Notes: generated from the sequence alone by a model not told the origin. A stretch of DNA of 64,000 bases from Catellatospora citrea (GCF_003610235.1 NZ_RAPR01000001.1:2914001-2978000), one strand, 5' to 3'; positions 16,992 through 25,919 are shown, counted from the stretch's first letter. Numbers and translations are program-made.

Positions 16992-18272
16992 CTAGGCCTT
17001 CGAGGCCTTGTCGGCTTCCTTCAGCGCTTGAGCCCAGGCGTCGGCGGGCTTGGTGGTGCCGGCCTGGACGGAGTTGATGACGTTCTCGACCGCGACCCGG
17101 GTCGGGCCGTTCTTCTTGCCCAGGTACTGCGGGGTCAGGCCCTCAGCGGTCTTGCTGAAGATCTGGCCGACCGGGGCGTTGCTGAAGAACGGGTTCTTGA
17201 AGTCGGCGATGGCGGGATCCTTGTAGAGGGCGGGCTGCGAGGGCAGGTTGCCGACCTTCTTGAAGATCTCGATCTGCTGCTCGGGCTGGATCAGCCACTC
17301 CAGCAGCTTGTACGCCTCGTCGGCGTTCTTGCTCTGCTTCGGCACCGTCAGGAACGAGCCGCCCCAGTTGCCGCCGCCACCGGGGATGGCCGCGACGTCC
17401 CACTTGCCGGCGGTGTCCGGCGCGGTGTTCTTGATGTGGCCCTGCATCCACGCCGGGCAGGCCAGCACCGCGAAGTCACCCTTGACGAAGCCCGCGTTCC
17501 ACTCCGGCGAGAAGGCCGGCAGGTTGGCCGACAGGCCCGCGCCGACCGCCTTGAGGGTGAGGTCGAACGCGGCCTTCGGGCCGCCGTCCATCTTCAGCGT
17601 CTCGGACTCGTCGTAGAAGCCGACCGGCTGCTGGCCCAGGATCGGGTTGAACAGGTTGGTGCCGTTGTCGACGAACTTCTTCTTCGACTTGGCGGTGTAG
17701 TCCTGGCCGGTCTTGATGAAGTCGTCCCAGGTCGGCCACAGGGCGGACACCTTGTCCCGCTCCACCGGCAGGCCGGCAGCCTTGAACAGGTCGGTGCGGT
17801 AGCACATGGCCAGGCCGCCGACGTCGGTGCCGAGGCCGATCTGCGTCTTGCCGTCGGCCGACAGCGACTGCTTCCACTTCCAGCCCAGGTACTTGTCCTG
17901 GTACTTGCTCGCGCCCTTGTCCAGCAGGTTCACGAACTTGTCGGCCTGGCTGCGGAAGCTGACGATGAAGCCCTCGTCGATCGCGGCGATGTCCGGGGCG
18001 CCGGAGCCGGCGATGAGCTTCTTCTGCAGGTCCTCGTGCTGGGCGTTGTACTCGCCCGAGTTGAGGACGATCTTGACGTTCGGGTTGGCGGCCTCGTACT
18101 TGGCCTTGAGCTCGTCGAGGCCGAAGTCACCCCAGAAAGCGATCTTCAGCTCGACCGCGCCGCCGGGCTTCGACGGCTCGTCGCTGCCGCCGCCCTTGCA
18201 GCCGGCGAGCGTGAGCGCGCCGACCGCGACGAGCGCGGTCGCCACGACCCAGCCGGACCTGTGCAGTCGCAT
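16992..18272 (-). CDS. Sugar ABC transporter substrate-binding lipoprotein
   Basis: A 426-residue extracellular receptor of the CUT1 (type I sugar-binding) family. It has a signal peptide with lipobox LTLAGC, the lipid-bearing Cys25 and a Gly/Ser-rich linker. The mature part carries the usual family words: ELKIAFWGDFGLDELKAKYEAANPNVKI, GSGAPDIAAIDEGFIV and, late, GGSFLTVPKQSKNADEAYKLLEWLI. An excellent GGAGG lies seven bases before the ATG at 18272; the frame is open further upstream but through the operator region. First gene of the mannan operon. The substrate is inferred as manno-oligosaccharide from the neighbouring GH2 and GH5 genes. Confidence 0.9.
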   Translation of the reverse strand: MRLHRSGWVVATALVAVGALTLAGCKGGGSDEPSKPGGAVELKIAFWGDFGLDELKAKYEAANPNVKIVLNSGEYNAQHEDLQKKLIAGSGAPDIAAIDEGFIVSFRSQADKFVNLLDKGASKYQDKYLGWKWKQSLSADGKTQIGLGTDVGGLAMCYRTDLFKAAGLPVERDKVSALWPTWDDFIKTGQDYTAKSKKKFVDNGTNLFNPILGQQPVGFYDESETLKMDGGPKAAFDLTLKAVGAGLSANLPAFSPEWNAGFVKGDFAVLACPAWMQGHIKNTAPDTAGKWDVAAIPGGGGNWGGSFLTVPKQSKNADEAYKLLEWLIQPEQQIEIFKKVGNLPSQPALYKDPAIADFKNPFFSNAPVGQIFSKTAEGLTPQYLGKKNGPTRVAVENVINSVQAGTTKPADAWAQALKEADKASKA

Positions 18273-18289
18273 GTGTCCTCCGAAACAAC

Positions 18290-18303
18290 TTGGAGCGCTC
18301 CCA
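18290..18303. promoter_or_regulatory. LacI-family operator, proximal copy
   Basis: TTGGAGCGCTCCCA is a 14-base palindrome with one mismatch and a central GC/GC, the classic form bound by LacI/CebR-type repressors of sugar operons (TGGGAGCGCTCCCA). It is 18 bases before the receptor start codon and next to an AT-rich CTATAT that could be the -10 element. No LacI gene is present in the window. Confidence 0.75.
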
Positions 18304-18348
18304 GATATAGCGGAGCGTCTACTGAACCGGATAAGTGCACACACGGTA

Positions 18349-18362
18349 TGGGTGCGCTCCCA
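18349..18362. promoter_or_regulatory. LacI-family operator, distal copy
   Basis: TGGGTGCGCTCCCA is a second near-perfect copy of the same palindrome, with its start 59 bases from that of the proximal copy. That is between five and six helical turns, so a repressor could bind both sites and enclose the promoter between them. Confidence 0.7.
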
Positions 18363-18544
18363 ACGTGTCAATAGGACGTCATCCTCGTGACGATCCTGTG
18401 ACGTGGACCATGAAAACCGCTTAAGCAACTTCGTCGCGTATCGATGGCTACACTGATCGGGAGGGAAAACCGTGCGGTGAACACGCTCTCCGTACGGCAT
18501 GATCAGCGGGCCGCACGAGGACGCCGAAGGGGGTGCGCAGCGCC

Positions 18545-18970
18545 GTGGCCGAGGACTTGAAGATCACTGATCAGCTCGTGATACCCGACAGCGAGCTGCG
18601 CGAACGCTTCTCGCGCAGTTCCGGTCCGGGCGGGCAGGGTGTCAACACCACCGACAGCCGAGTGGAGCTGTCCTTCGACGTGGAGCGCTCCCACGCCCTC
18701 TCCGACGAACTCCGGTCGCGCATCGTCGAACGGCTCGGCGGGCGGCTCGTCGCCGGCGTGCTGACCGTCGCCGCCAGCGAGCACCGCGCCCAGCTGTCCA
18801 ACCGCGAGGCCGCCCGCGAACGCCTCGCCGGCCTGCTGCGCGACGCCCTAGCGCCCCCGCCGCCACCCCGCCGTCCCACCAAGATGAGCAAGGGCGCCAA
18901 GCAGCGCCGCCTACAGGCGAAGAAGCACCGCTCCGCCATCAAACAACTCCGCCGCGGCGCCCACGACTGA
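18545..18970 (+). CDS. arfB: Alternative ribosome-rescue factor / peptidyl-tRNA hydrolase ArfB
   Basis: A 141-residue protein with the release-factor catalytic loop SGPGGQGVN (GGQ), which hydrolyses peptidyl-tRNA on ribosomes stalled without a stop codon. It lacks the codon-recognition domains of RF1/RF2, and it ends in a Lys/Arg-rich tail ([22 protein letters not shown]) that enters the empty mRNA channel, as in ArfB/ICT1. Start taken at the GTG at 18545, downstream of GAAGGGGG; a GTG at 18533 is too close to that site. A copy of the LacI-type operator half (TGGAGCGCTCCCA, 18681-18693) lies within the gene. It is divergent from the mannan operon. Confidence 0.88.
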   Translation: MAEDLKITDQLVIPDSELRERFSRSSGPGGQGVNTTDSRVELSFDVERSHALSDELRSRIVERLGGRLVAGVLTVAASEHRAQLSNREAARERLAGLLRDALAPPPPPRRPTKMSKGAKQRRLQAKKHRSAIKQLRRGAHD

Positions 18971-19005
18971 CCCCACCCCACCCCGCCCCCGGCCCGCCGG
19001 GCCCG

Positions 19006-19072
19006 GTCGCAACTCTTAACGAGTCGCGGCTACAGCCACCTGTGCAAGGCGCGACTTCTTAAGAGTTGCGAC
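19006..19072. terminator. Bidirectional long hairpin between arfB and the DUF1508-like gene
   Basis: GTCGCAACTCTTAA (19006-19019) and TTAAGAGTTGCGAC (19059-19072) pair perfectly over 14 bases. An inner AGTCGCG/CGCGACT stem (19022-19028 with 19050-19056) extends the structure. It lies between convergent genes. Sequence differs from the other hairpin families in the window. Confidence 0.75.
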
Positions 19073-19108
19073 AGCTGGTGCGGCGGGCGGGGCGGTGGCG
19101 GGTGGGGG

Positions 19109-19462
19109 TCAGCTGCGGGTTTGGCGGACGTCGGTGTTGACGGGGGCCTCGACGGCCAGGCGGAGGAACAGGTCGCAGGCGGTCTGGGCCTGTACGCGGC
19201 GCTGGTAGGCGCGGCTGGCCACGGCCACCGCGCCCGGACCGGCCTCCAGTCGCCACGCCCAGGCCAGCCGGCTCACCCGGTGGATCACCGGTTCTGCCTC
19301 GCCGGCCGCGGCGCGCACCTCGTCCACCGCGCGCAGGCAGGCGTCGACGTCGGGGAAGCCGGCACCCGACCGGCCGAGGTCACGATTGTTGCTGGACAGC
19401 AGCCGCCAGGTGACGCCGGCGCACGCCCGCTCGTAGAACTCGAACCGAGCGGTCAACGTCAT
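19109..19462 (-). CDS. YegP/DUF1508-like small protein
   Basis: A 117-residue protein. The first half (FEFYERACAGVTWRLLSSNNRDLGRSGAGF, summarised as F-E-F-Y ... W-R-L-x-S-x-N ... S) matches the YegP/DUF1508 pattern, in which a short beta unit ends in a ...RLxAxNG... loop. A helix with DVDACLRAVDEVRAA follows. The usual family has two such units of about 50 residues; here the second (HRVSRLAWAWRLEA) is degenerate. Function unknown for the family. The ATG at 19462 has only GGAG immediately before it, so the start is not certain. Confidence 0.6.
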   Translation of the reverse strand: MTLTARFEFYERACAGVTWRLLSSNNRDLGRSGAGFPDVDACLRAVDEVRAAAGEAEPVIHRVSRLAWAWRLEAGPGAVAVASRAYQRRVQAQTACDLFLRLAVEAPVNTDVRQTRS

Positions 19463-19563
19463 CTCCAGCGGTCGGTGAGCCGATCACTCGACCCTTTCCC
19501 GCGGAGATGGACAGCTGTTGTCCTGGTGGTGAACAGAATGTCCCCCGCTGGGCGAAGAGACGG

Positions 19564-20529
19564 TCACAGGACCTCGCCGCGCAGCTCGGGGAAGACCTTG
19601 CCGACCTTGCCGAGCAGGTAGTCGCCGTACGTCCCGGTGAACACCCGCAGGTCCTGGCCGTCCCAGCGGGGACGGCCGTCCGCGCCCTCGCGCGCCCGGC
19701 CGGGCAGCGGCGGGACCTCCGCCGAGAAGTCCGGATCGAAGAAGAACGGGAACGACAGCCGCTCGTTGCCGCTGACGTTGCGCACCCGGTGCGGCGTCGA
19801 GCGGTAGTACCCGCCGGTCAGCCGGTCCAGCATGTCGCCGATGTTGCAGACGAACGTGCCGGGCACCGGCGGCGCGTCGATCCAGCCGGCCGGCGTACGC
19901 ACCTGCAGGCCGCCGTTGCCGTCCTGGGCCAGCAGGGTGAGCAGGCCGTAGTCGGTGTGCTCGCCGACGCCCCAGCCGTCGTCCCCGGCCGGCGACGGCG
20001 GGTAGTGGAAGATCCGGAACAGGACCGTCGGGTCGGCCGTGTACCCGTCGGCGAAGTAGTCCTCGGGCAGGTCCAGGCTCACCGCGACACCGCGCATCAC
20101 CTCCTGCGCGACCCCGGTCAGCGCCGCCAGGTACGCCGGGACCAGCGCGGCCAGCTCGGGCACCCGCCGGGGATACAGGTTGGACCCGTGCAGCGGCAGC
20201 CCGGCCAGCACCCGCGGATCGTCGGCGGGCAGCTCCGCGCCGAAGTACAGGCCCTCCTTGAGGTCCGGGCGTCCGGAGGTCAGCTCGCCGCCGACCGGGA
20301 AGAACCCCCGCCAGGCCCGCCCGCCACGGACCATCGCGATCTCCAGCTTCTCGTCCTCGGGCAGCGCGAAGAACTCCCGCGCCGCCGCGTCGAGCCGCGC
20401 GAGCAGGTCGTCCGGGACGCCGTGCCCGGTCAGGTAGAAGAACCCGCTGTCGCGGCAGGCCGCCCGGATGCCCGCCGCCACGACGGCACGGTCCGCGGAC
20501 AGGTCGATGATCGGCAGAGATCCACTCAC
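19564..20529 (-). CDS. Isopenicillin-N-synthase-family 2-oxoglutarate/Fe(II)-type oxygenase
   Basis: A 321-residue cytoplasmic oxygenase. The N-terminal DIOX_N part (LPIIDLSAD...[19 protein letters not shown]) leads to a double-stranded beta-helix with the iron triad H191, D193 ([12 protein letters not shown]) and H247 (STPHRVRN), followed by [11 protein letters not shown] with the arginine that binds the co-substrate. The family covers many oxidations (hydroxylation, ethylene formation, cyclisation); the substrate is not identifiable. It is not next to peptide-synthetase or other biosynthetic genes, so a role in beta-lactam synthesis is not suggested. The GTG at 20529 gives the normal family start. 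Confidence 0.85.
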   Translation of the reverse strand: MSGSLPIIDLSADRAVVAAGIRAACRDSGFFYLTGHGVPDDLLARLDAAAREFFALPEDEKLEIAMVRGGRAWRGFFPVGGELTSGRPDLKEGLYFGAELPADDPRVLAGLPLHGSNLYPRRVPELAALVPAYLAALTGVAQEVMRGVAVSLDLPEDYFADGYTADPTVLFRIFHYPPSPAGDDGWGVGEHTDYGLLTLLAQDGNGGLQVRTPAGWIDAPPVPGTFVCNIGDMLDRLTGGYYRSTPHRVRNVSGNERLSFPFFFDPDFSAEVPPLPGRAREGADGRPRWDGQDLRVFTGTYGDYLLGKVGKVFPELRGEVL

Positions 20530-20571
20530 CCGATCATTCTGGCAGCCCGCCGCGGATCGCGCCGCCGCCGC

Positions 20572-22185
20572 TCAACCTGCCGCCACCAGGTTGGCGTCCC
20601 GGATGCAGCCGGGCGGGGAGTAGCCGTACACCGGATCGAGCGGCAGCCGATAGGCGCCGGCTCCGATGATGTGCGTGCCGTCCGTCCAGAGCAGATCCGT
20701 GCCGCGGAAGCACAGGGGCCGCGACACGCTGCCCGAGGAGGACAGATCCGTCCGGCGGAGCACGCGGCCGTCGGCGACGGCGAACCTGACCACGGCGGTC
20801 ACCGGGCTGGCCAGGCCCGGGCCGGAGCGCGAGATCTCCACACCCGCGGTGCCGTCCGCGGCGGGCAGGATGAAGGCGAACTCGCTGTGCGTGCCGTCGC
20901 CGTGGTCGGTCCGGACGGCGACCGCGGACTCGTCGGCGCGGAGCACGCCGCGCAGGTCCACCGTGATCCGGCGGGCGGCCCCGGTCAGTGGATCGACCCG
21001 GTCGAGGGTGACCATGGTGTCGGCGACCTGGCCCAGCCGCAGCAGCTCACCGCTGTCCAGCACGGCGGCGACGGGCCGGGCCGCATCGGACGGGATGAAC
21101 TCGTGCGCAGACCAGTCGGCGGTCCGGACGAGCACCTCCCCGATCTCCGGGTAGCGCTGCGCGAACAGCCACGTCCCGGACGGTGACCACTGGGCCTGCG
21201 TGAGCTCGTACGGCAGCCGGTGCACGGTCGACGCGGTCAGGTCGCGCGCCACGGTCCCCTGGGGCGACGACCAGAGCAGCCACCGGCCGTCCGGCGACAG
21301 GATCGGCGCCACGGTGAACCCGCCGGTCGGCGCGGACGGCAACCGGTACCGGCGGCCGTCGCCGCCCAGCAGCTCGTGGACGGGGTCGTCCGCGTTCTGC
21401 TTCGTCAGCAGCAGCGCACCGCCGCGCACGCCCCGGTCCGCGGGCAGGTCCGGCAGGACGTCCGCGGGCGGCACGGCGGCGGGCAGCGGCGGCAGCGTCA
21501 CCGGTGAGATCGACGGGGCGGGCGCGGACGGGCTCGGCGAGCTGGTCACCGGCGGCGGCGCGGGAGTGGCGCCGGCCAGCGCGTACCAGACCGCGCCCAG
21601 CAGCAGCGGCAGCACCGTGAGCACCGCCGCGGCGCCCGCCGGCCGGGTCCGCCGACGGCGTGCCGTCGCCAGCGCGGCGTGGGCGTCGGCGTACTGCCCG
21701 GCGTGCTCGGCGACCAGCGGCAGCGAGCGCCGGAGGTTGGTCAGCGCCAGGTTGGTCTGGCTCTTGACGGTGCCCACCGAGCAGCCCATGGCCGCCGCGG
21801 TGTCCGCCTCGGACAGGTCCTCGTAGTAGCGCAGCACCAGCACGGCCCGCTGGCGCGGGGCGAGCGTGGCCAGCGCGCGGGTCAGCACGACCCGTTCCAC
21901 CACCCGGCCGGGCTCGTCGGGGCCGGCGCGATCGGGCAGCTCTGCCATCGGCCGCGCCGGACGCCGCCGCCACCAGGAGATCTGCTCGTTGACCATGATG
22001 CGCCGGACGTACGCCTCCGGCTGGCCGTACTCCATGATCTGCCGCCACCGGACCGCGGCCTTGGCCAGCGCGGTCTGCACCAGGTCCTCGGCCGCGTGGT
22101 GCTCCCCGGTCAGCAGGAACGCCGTGCGCGACAGCGCCCCGCCCCGCGCGACCACGAACTCGTGGAAGCCGTCGTATCGGCTCAT
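20572..22185 (-). CDS. ECF sigma factor (SigE-type) fused to membrane anchor and extracytoplasmic propeller, copy 2
   Basis: A 537-residue fusion. Residues 1-165 are a SigE-family ECF sigma factor: region 2 (YDGFHEFVVARGG...AEDLVQTALAKAA...YVRRIMVNEQISWWRRR) and region 4 (LATLAPRQRAVLVLRYYEDLSEADTAAAMGCSVGTVKSQ). A basic stretch RRRRTRP precedes one membrane helix (about 184-204), a Pro/Ser linker (about 205-245) and a repeat-rich extracytoplasmic domain with LSPDGRWLLW and WSPSGTWLF, resembling a TolB/WD-type propeller. Two late cysteines (RPLCFRG and SPPGC) are shared with the upstream copy. There is no separate anti-sigma gene. GGAGGTGACGG precedes the ATG. Confidence 0.85.
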   Translation of the reverse strand: MSRYDGFHEFVVARGGALSRTAFLLTGEHHAAEDLVQTALAKAAVRWRQIMEYGQPEAYVRRIMVNEQISWWRRRPARPMAELPDRAGPDEPGRVVERVVLTRALATLAPRQRAVLVLRYYEDLSEADTAAAMGCSVGTVKSQTNLALTNLRRSLPLVAEHAGQYADAHAALATARRRRTRPAGAAAVLTVLPLLLGAVWYALAGATPAPPPVTSSPSPSAPAPSISPVTLPPLPAAVPPADVLPDLPADRGVRGGALLLTKQNADDPVHELLGGDGRRYRLPSAPTGGFTVAPILSPDGRWLLWSSPQGTVARDLTASTVHRLPYELTQAQWSPSGTWLFAQRYPEIGEVLVRTADWSAHEFIPSDAARPVAAVLDSGELLRLGQVADTMVTLDRVDPLTGAARRITVDLRGVLRADESAVAVRTDHGDGTHSEFAFILPAADGTAGVEISRSGPGLASPVTAVVRFAVADGRVLRRTDLSSSGSVSRPLCFRGTDLLWTDGTHIIGAGAYRLPLDPVYGYSPPGCIRDANLVAAG

Positions 22186-22326
22186 CCGTCACCTCCACTC
22201 CCCCTACGCGGCAGCGTGCCCGGAAGTTGGGATCATCCGGCACGGCCGTGCCGGCGGGGAGGCGGCCCACATGCTGCGGCGCCGGTCCGCCTCCCGCACG
22301 GCTGCGGGAAGCGGACCGGTCGCCCG

Positions 22327-23907
22327 TCACGGAACCATCGACTCAAGCTGCGCGGAACGCCCGCAGCCCGCGGGCTCCACGCCGTTCATGAGATCGTGGG
22401 TCATCAGCACTTCCATGCCCTCGGGCACCTGTGCCCGACGGATGGTCGCCAGGTCGGTCCACAGCAGGTCCCCACCCCGGAAGCACAGCGGGAACGCCAG
22501 GCCGTCTGCCGGCACGGTGATGCGGCGCAGCACCCGGCCGTCGGCGGTGGAGAACTGGAGCACCCCCACCACCTGGGCGGACCCCTGCGCGGAGACGCCG
22601 ACCACCTCCAGCCCGGCCGAACTGCCGGGAGCCGAGAGGATCGACCACTTGTACAGCGACTCGCCCTGCCCGAGCCGGCCGGCCACGTCGACGGTGAGCG
22701 CCCGCGCTGCGCCCGTCACCGGGTCAACCACCTCCAGCGGCACCGCCGTCGCGGTGGGGCTGCCTGCGGAGCGCAGCAGCTCACCGCTGTCCAGCACGAC
22801 CTTGGTCACCCGGTCCCACGACGACACGGGCGCCAGCTCACGGGGCGTCCAGTCGGGCAGGTGGAAGAGGATCTCGCCCTTGCCCGCCTGGGCGGGCAAC
22901 AGGAACCAGTCGCCGCCGGGCGACCAGAGCGGAGCGTTCGACGTCGGGGGCAGCTCGCGCACCTCGGTCCCGGTGAGGTCGCGCACCACCCTTGAGGTGG
23001 CCGTCGACCAGGTGAGCCAGCGCCCGTCCGGGGACAGCGCCGGGGTGCTCACGTAACCCGCCTTGGGCGGCGCGACCTCATAGTGGTGGCCGTCGACCGT
23101 GACCAGCAGGGTTCCCGAGCCCGGCTGCACCCCGCGGTCGTGCACCTGCAGCACTGCCGGCCCGATGCCCCGGTCGCCGGGCAGTCGCTCGATCGTGGCG
23201 TTCTCGTCGAGCCGGGGCGGCAGCGCCGGCAGCGCCTTGGCCGGAGTCGGGATGCCGGACGGTGTGGTGGCCACCGGCGGCGGGACGGTGTCGGGACCGC
23301 GCACGGCGTACCAGAGCAGGCCCGCCAGCATCGGCACGGCCAGCAGCGCGGCGGCGACCGTGCGGCCGGTCCGGCGGCGTCGCGCCAGGGCCACGGCGGC
23401 CCCGCTGTCGGCGTACTCCCCCGCCTGCTCGGCGAAGCGCGGCAGCGCGCGCCGCAGGTGGCCCAGCGCCAGGTGGGTCTGGCTCTTCACGGTGCCCACG
23501 GAGCAGCCCATCAGCTCGGCGGTGTCCGCCTCGGACAGGTCCTCGTAGAAGCGCAGCACCACCACGGCGCGCTGGCGCGGGGTGAGCGTCGCCAGCGCCT
23601 GCCCGAGCGCGAGCCGCTCCACGACCTGCGCCGGCTCGTCGGGACCGGCCCGCTCGGGCACCTGCGCCACGGGCCGGGCGGGCCGCCTGCGCCACCACGA
23701 GATCTGCTCGTTGATCATGATGCGCCGGATGTACGCCTCCGGCTGCGTGTGCTCCACCAGCCAGCGCCACCGCAGCGCCGCCTTGGCCAACGCCGACTGC
23801 ACCAGATCCTCCGCCGCGTGGTGCTCCCCCGTCAGCAGGAACGCCGTGCGCGACAGCGCACCGCCCCGCGCCACGACGAACTCGTGGAACCCGTCGTACC
23901 TGTCCAT
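22327..23907 (-). CDS. ECF sigma factor (SigE-type) fused to membrane anchor and extracytoplasmic propeller, copy 1
   Basis: A 526-residue paralogue of the next gene, in the same architecture: sigma regions 2 and 4 (about 1-165), a basic RRRRTGR, a membrane helix (about 183-203), a proline-rich linker and an outer domain with LSPDGRWLTW and WSPGGDWFL. The sigma halves are nearly the same in both copies (for example GGALSRTAFLLTGEHHAAED is identical), while the outer domains have diverged apart from the blade motifs and the block PLCFRGxDLLWTD plus a late Cys (PAGCGRS). This suggests conserved promoter choice with different sensed signals. GGAGGTGGCGG precedes the ATG. A 141-base gap separates the two. 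Confidence 0.85.
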   Translation of the reverse strand: MDRYDGFHEFVVARGGALSRTAFLLTGEHHAAEDLVQSALAKAALRWRWLVEHTQPEAYIRRIMINEQISWWRRRPARPVAQVPERAGPDEPAQVVERLALGQALATLTPRQRAVVVLRFYEDLSEADTAELMGCSVGTVKSQTHLALGHLRRALPRFAEQAGEYADSGAAVALARRRRTGRTVAAALLAVPMLAGLLWYAVRGPDTVPPPVATTPSGIPTPAKALPALPPRLDENATIERLPGDRGIGPAVLQVHDRGVQPGSGTLLVTVDGHHYEVAPPKAGYVSTPALSPDGRWLTWSTATSRVVRDLTGTEVRELPPTSNAPLWSPGGDWFLLPAQAGKGEILFHLPDWTPRELAPVSSWDRVTKVVLDSGELLRSAGSPTATAVPLEVVDPVTGAARALTVDVAGRLGQGESLYKWSILSAPGSSAGLEVVGVSAQGSAQVVGVLQFSTADGRVLRRITVPADGLAFPLCFRGGDLLWTDLATIRRAQVPEGMEVLMTHDLMNGVEPAGCGRSAQLESMVP

Positions 23908-24103
23908 CCGCCACCTCCGCCCCCATGACGCGATGGAGCCCTCCAGGGTTGGAGGTCATCCTCCGGCAATCCGCGGCGGCGGCCTCGGGTAGGAGGTCGC
24001 CATCGTCGTCCCGCAACCGACACGCGCGGTGCCGAGCGAAGCGAAAGAGATTCGCGTTCGCTATGCTGCCGGTCACATCGCCGTGCATCAGGAGAGTGGC
24101 AGC

Positions 24104-25750
24104 GTGGACGCAGACGTCATCGTGGTCGGAGCCGGGCTGGCCGGCCTCGTCGCCACCGCCGAGCTGGCCGACGCCGGCAAGCGCGTCATCCTGCTCGACC
24201 AGGAGCCCGAGGCGTCGCTGGGCGGGCAGGCCTTCTGGTCGTTCGGCGGCCTGTTCCTGGTCGACACGCCCGAGCAGCGCCGGATGGGCATCAAGGACTC
24301 CCCCGAGCTGGCCCTGCAGGACTGGCTCGGCAGCGCCGGGTTCGACCGCGAGTGCGACGCGTGGCCGCGCCGGTGGGCGCAGGCCTACGTGGACTTCGCC
24401 GCGGGCGAGAAGCGGTCCTGGCTGCACGCGCAGGGCGTGCGCCTCTTCCCCGTGGTCGGCTGGGCCGAGCGCGGCGGCTACCTCGCCGACGGGCACGGCA
24501 ACTCGGTGCCGCGCTTCCACATCACCTGGGGCACCGGGCCGGGGGTGCTGGCCCCGTTCGTCCGCCGGGTCCGCGCCGCGGTGGACAAGGGCCTGGTCAC
24601 GCTCGCGTTCCGGCACCGGGTCGACGAGCTGACGGTGACCGGCGGGGCCGTCGACGGCGTACGCGGCGCGGTACTGGAGCCCAGCGCGGCCGCGCGGGGC
24701 GAGGCGAGTTCGCGTACCGAGGTGGGGGATTTCGCCTTCCGCGCGCAGGCGGTGATCGTGACCTCCGGCGGTATCGGCGGCAACCACGACCTGGTCCGGC
24801 GCAACTGGCCGCAGCGGCTGGGCACCCCGCCGCAGCGGCTGCTGTCCGGCGTGCCCGCGCACGTGGACGGCCGCATGCTCGGCATCACCGAGGCGGCGGG
24901 CGGCAACCAGATCAACCGCGACCGGATGTGGCACTACACCGAGGGCATCGAGAACTGGGCCCCGATCTGGGACAAGCACGGCATCCGGATCCTGCCCGGC
25001 CCGTCCTCGCTGTGGCTGGACGCGACCGGCAAGCGGCTGCCGGTGCCGCTGTTCCCGGGCTTCGACACGCTCGGCACGCTGGAGCACATCATGGGCACCG
25101 GGCACGAGTACACCTGGTTCGTGCTCACCCAGAAGATCATCGAGAAGGAGTTCGCGCTCTCGGGCTCCGAGCAGAACCCCGACCTGACCGGCAAGAGCGT
25201 GCGGCAGGTGCTCAAGCGGGCGCTGCCCGGCGCGCCGGGGCCCGTCGAGGCGTTCAAGCGCAACGGGGCGGACTTCGTCGTCGCGGACACCCTGGCCGAA
25301 CTGGTCGCGGGCATGAACAAGCTGACCGGCGAGGGGCTGCTCGACCTCGCCGACGTGCAGCGGCAGGTCGAGGCGCGCGACCGCGAGCTGACCAACACCT
25401 TCACCAAGGACCTGCAGATCACCGCGATCCGCGGGGCGCGCAACTACCGCGGGGACAAGCTGATCCGGGTCGCGACGCCGCACCGGCTGCTGGACCCGAA
25501 GGCGGGTCCGCTGATCGCGGTCCGGCTCAACATCCTCACCCGCAAGAGCCTGGGCGGGCTGGAGACCGACCTGGCCGGCCGGGTGCTGCGGGCCGACGGC
25601 ACGCCACTGCCCGGGGTGTACGCGGCCGGCGAGGTCTCCGGGTTCGGCGGCGGTGGCGTGCACGGCTACCGGTCGCTGGAGGGCACGTTCCTCGGCGGCT
25701 GCATCTTCTCCGGCCGCCAGGCGGGCCGCGCCGCCGCCGCGGCCGTCTGA
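24104..25750 (+). CDS. FAD-binding dehydrogenase (fumarate reductase / KsdD-type flavoprotein)
   Basis: A 548-residue flavoprotein. The N-terminal Rossmann motif ADVIVVGAGLAGLVATAELADAGKRV binds FAD (G-x-G-x-x-G with a following acidic residue at the end of strand 2, LDQE). The C-terminal GVYAAGEVSGFGGGGVHGYRSLEGTFLGGCIFSGRQAG is the second FAD-contact region typical of the FAD_binding_2 family. Between them lie a long substrate domain and QAVIVTSGGIGGN. Members oxidise steroid rings or reduce unsaturated acids; this subgroup is annotated only as FAD-binding dehydrogenase. The GTG at 24104 is preceded by AGGAG; an upstream frame to 24029 lacks similarity. Divergent from the sigma-fusion pair. 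Confidence 0.85.
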   Translation: MDADVIVVGAGLAGLVATAELADAGKRVILLDQEPEASLGGQAFWSFGGLFLVDTPEQRRMGIKDSPELALQDWLGSAGFDRECDAWPRRWAQAYVDFAAGEKRSWLHAQGVRLFPVVGWAERGGYLADGHGNSVPRFHITWGTGPGVLAPFVRRVRAAVDKGLVTLAFRHRVDELTVTGGAVDGVRGAVLEPSAAARGEASSRTEVGDFAFRAQAVIVTSGGIGGNHDLVRRNWPQRLGTPPQRLLSGVPAHVDGRMLGITEAAGGNQINRDRMWHYTEGIENWAPIWDKHGIRILPGPSSLWLDATGKRLPVPLFPGFDTLGTLEHIMGTGHEYTWFVLTQKIIEKEFALSGSEQNPDLTGKSVRQVLKRALPGAPGPVEAFKRNGADFVVADTLAELVAGMNKLTGEGLLDLADVQRQVEARDRELTNTFTKDLQITAIRGARNYRGDKLIRVATPHRLLDPKAGPLIAVRLNILTRKSLGGLETDLAGRVLRADGTPLPGVYAAGEVSGFGGGGVHGYRSLEGTFLGGCIFSGRQAGRAAAAAV

Positions 25751-25845
25751 CCGGGCCGTGGCCGACCACACCCGGCCACGGCCCCCGCACCTCCCCCACC
25801 CACCCCGCGCCCCCCTTCCACGGCGCGCGCAGCGCGTAGTGGGTT

Positions 25846-25894
25846 AAGAAGGGCACCTTCCTCTACGCAAAGCGTTAAGAAGGTGCCCTTCCTT
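25846..25894. repeat. Palindromic element, family B copy 1
   Basis: GAAGGGCACCTTC (25848-25860) and GAAGGTGCCCTTC (25879-25891) pair perfectly. Inside, ACGC/GCGT (25865-25868 with 25872-25875) forms a second stem. Flanking GTTAA occurs on the left of both arms. The same design recurs at 35340-35387. It lies between tandem genes, about 95 bases after the dehydrogenase stop and 25 before the esterase start. Confidence 0.8.
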
Positions 25895-25919
25895 GCGCTC
25901 GGGGCGGGAGAATGCGGGG

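Noticed and set aside
19564..20529. Beta-lactam biosynthesis suggested by the isopenicillin-N-synthase-like gene
   Set aside because: The family is broad, and no peptide synthetase or other antibiotic gene lies nearby.
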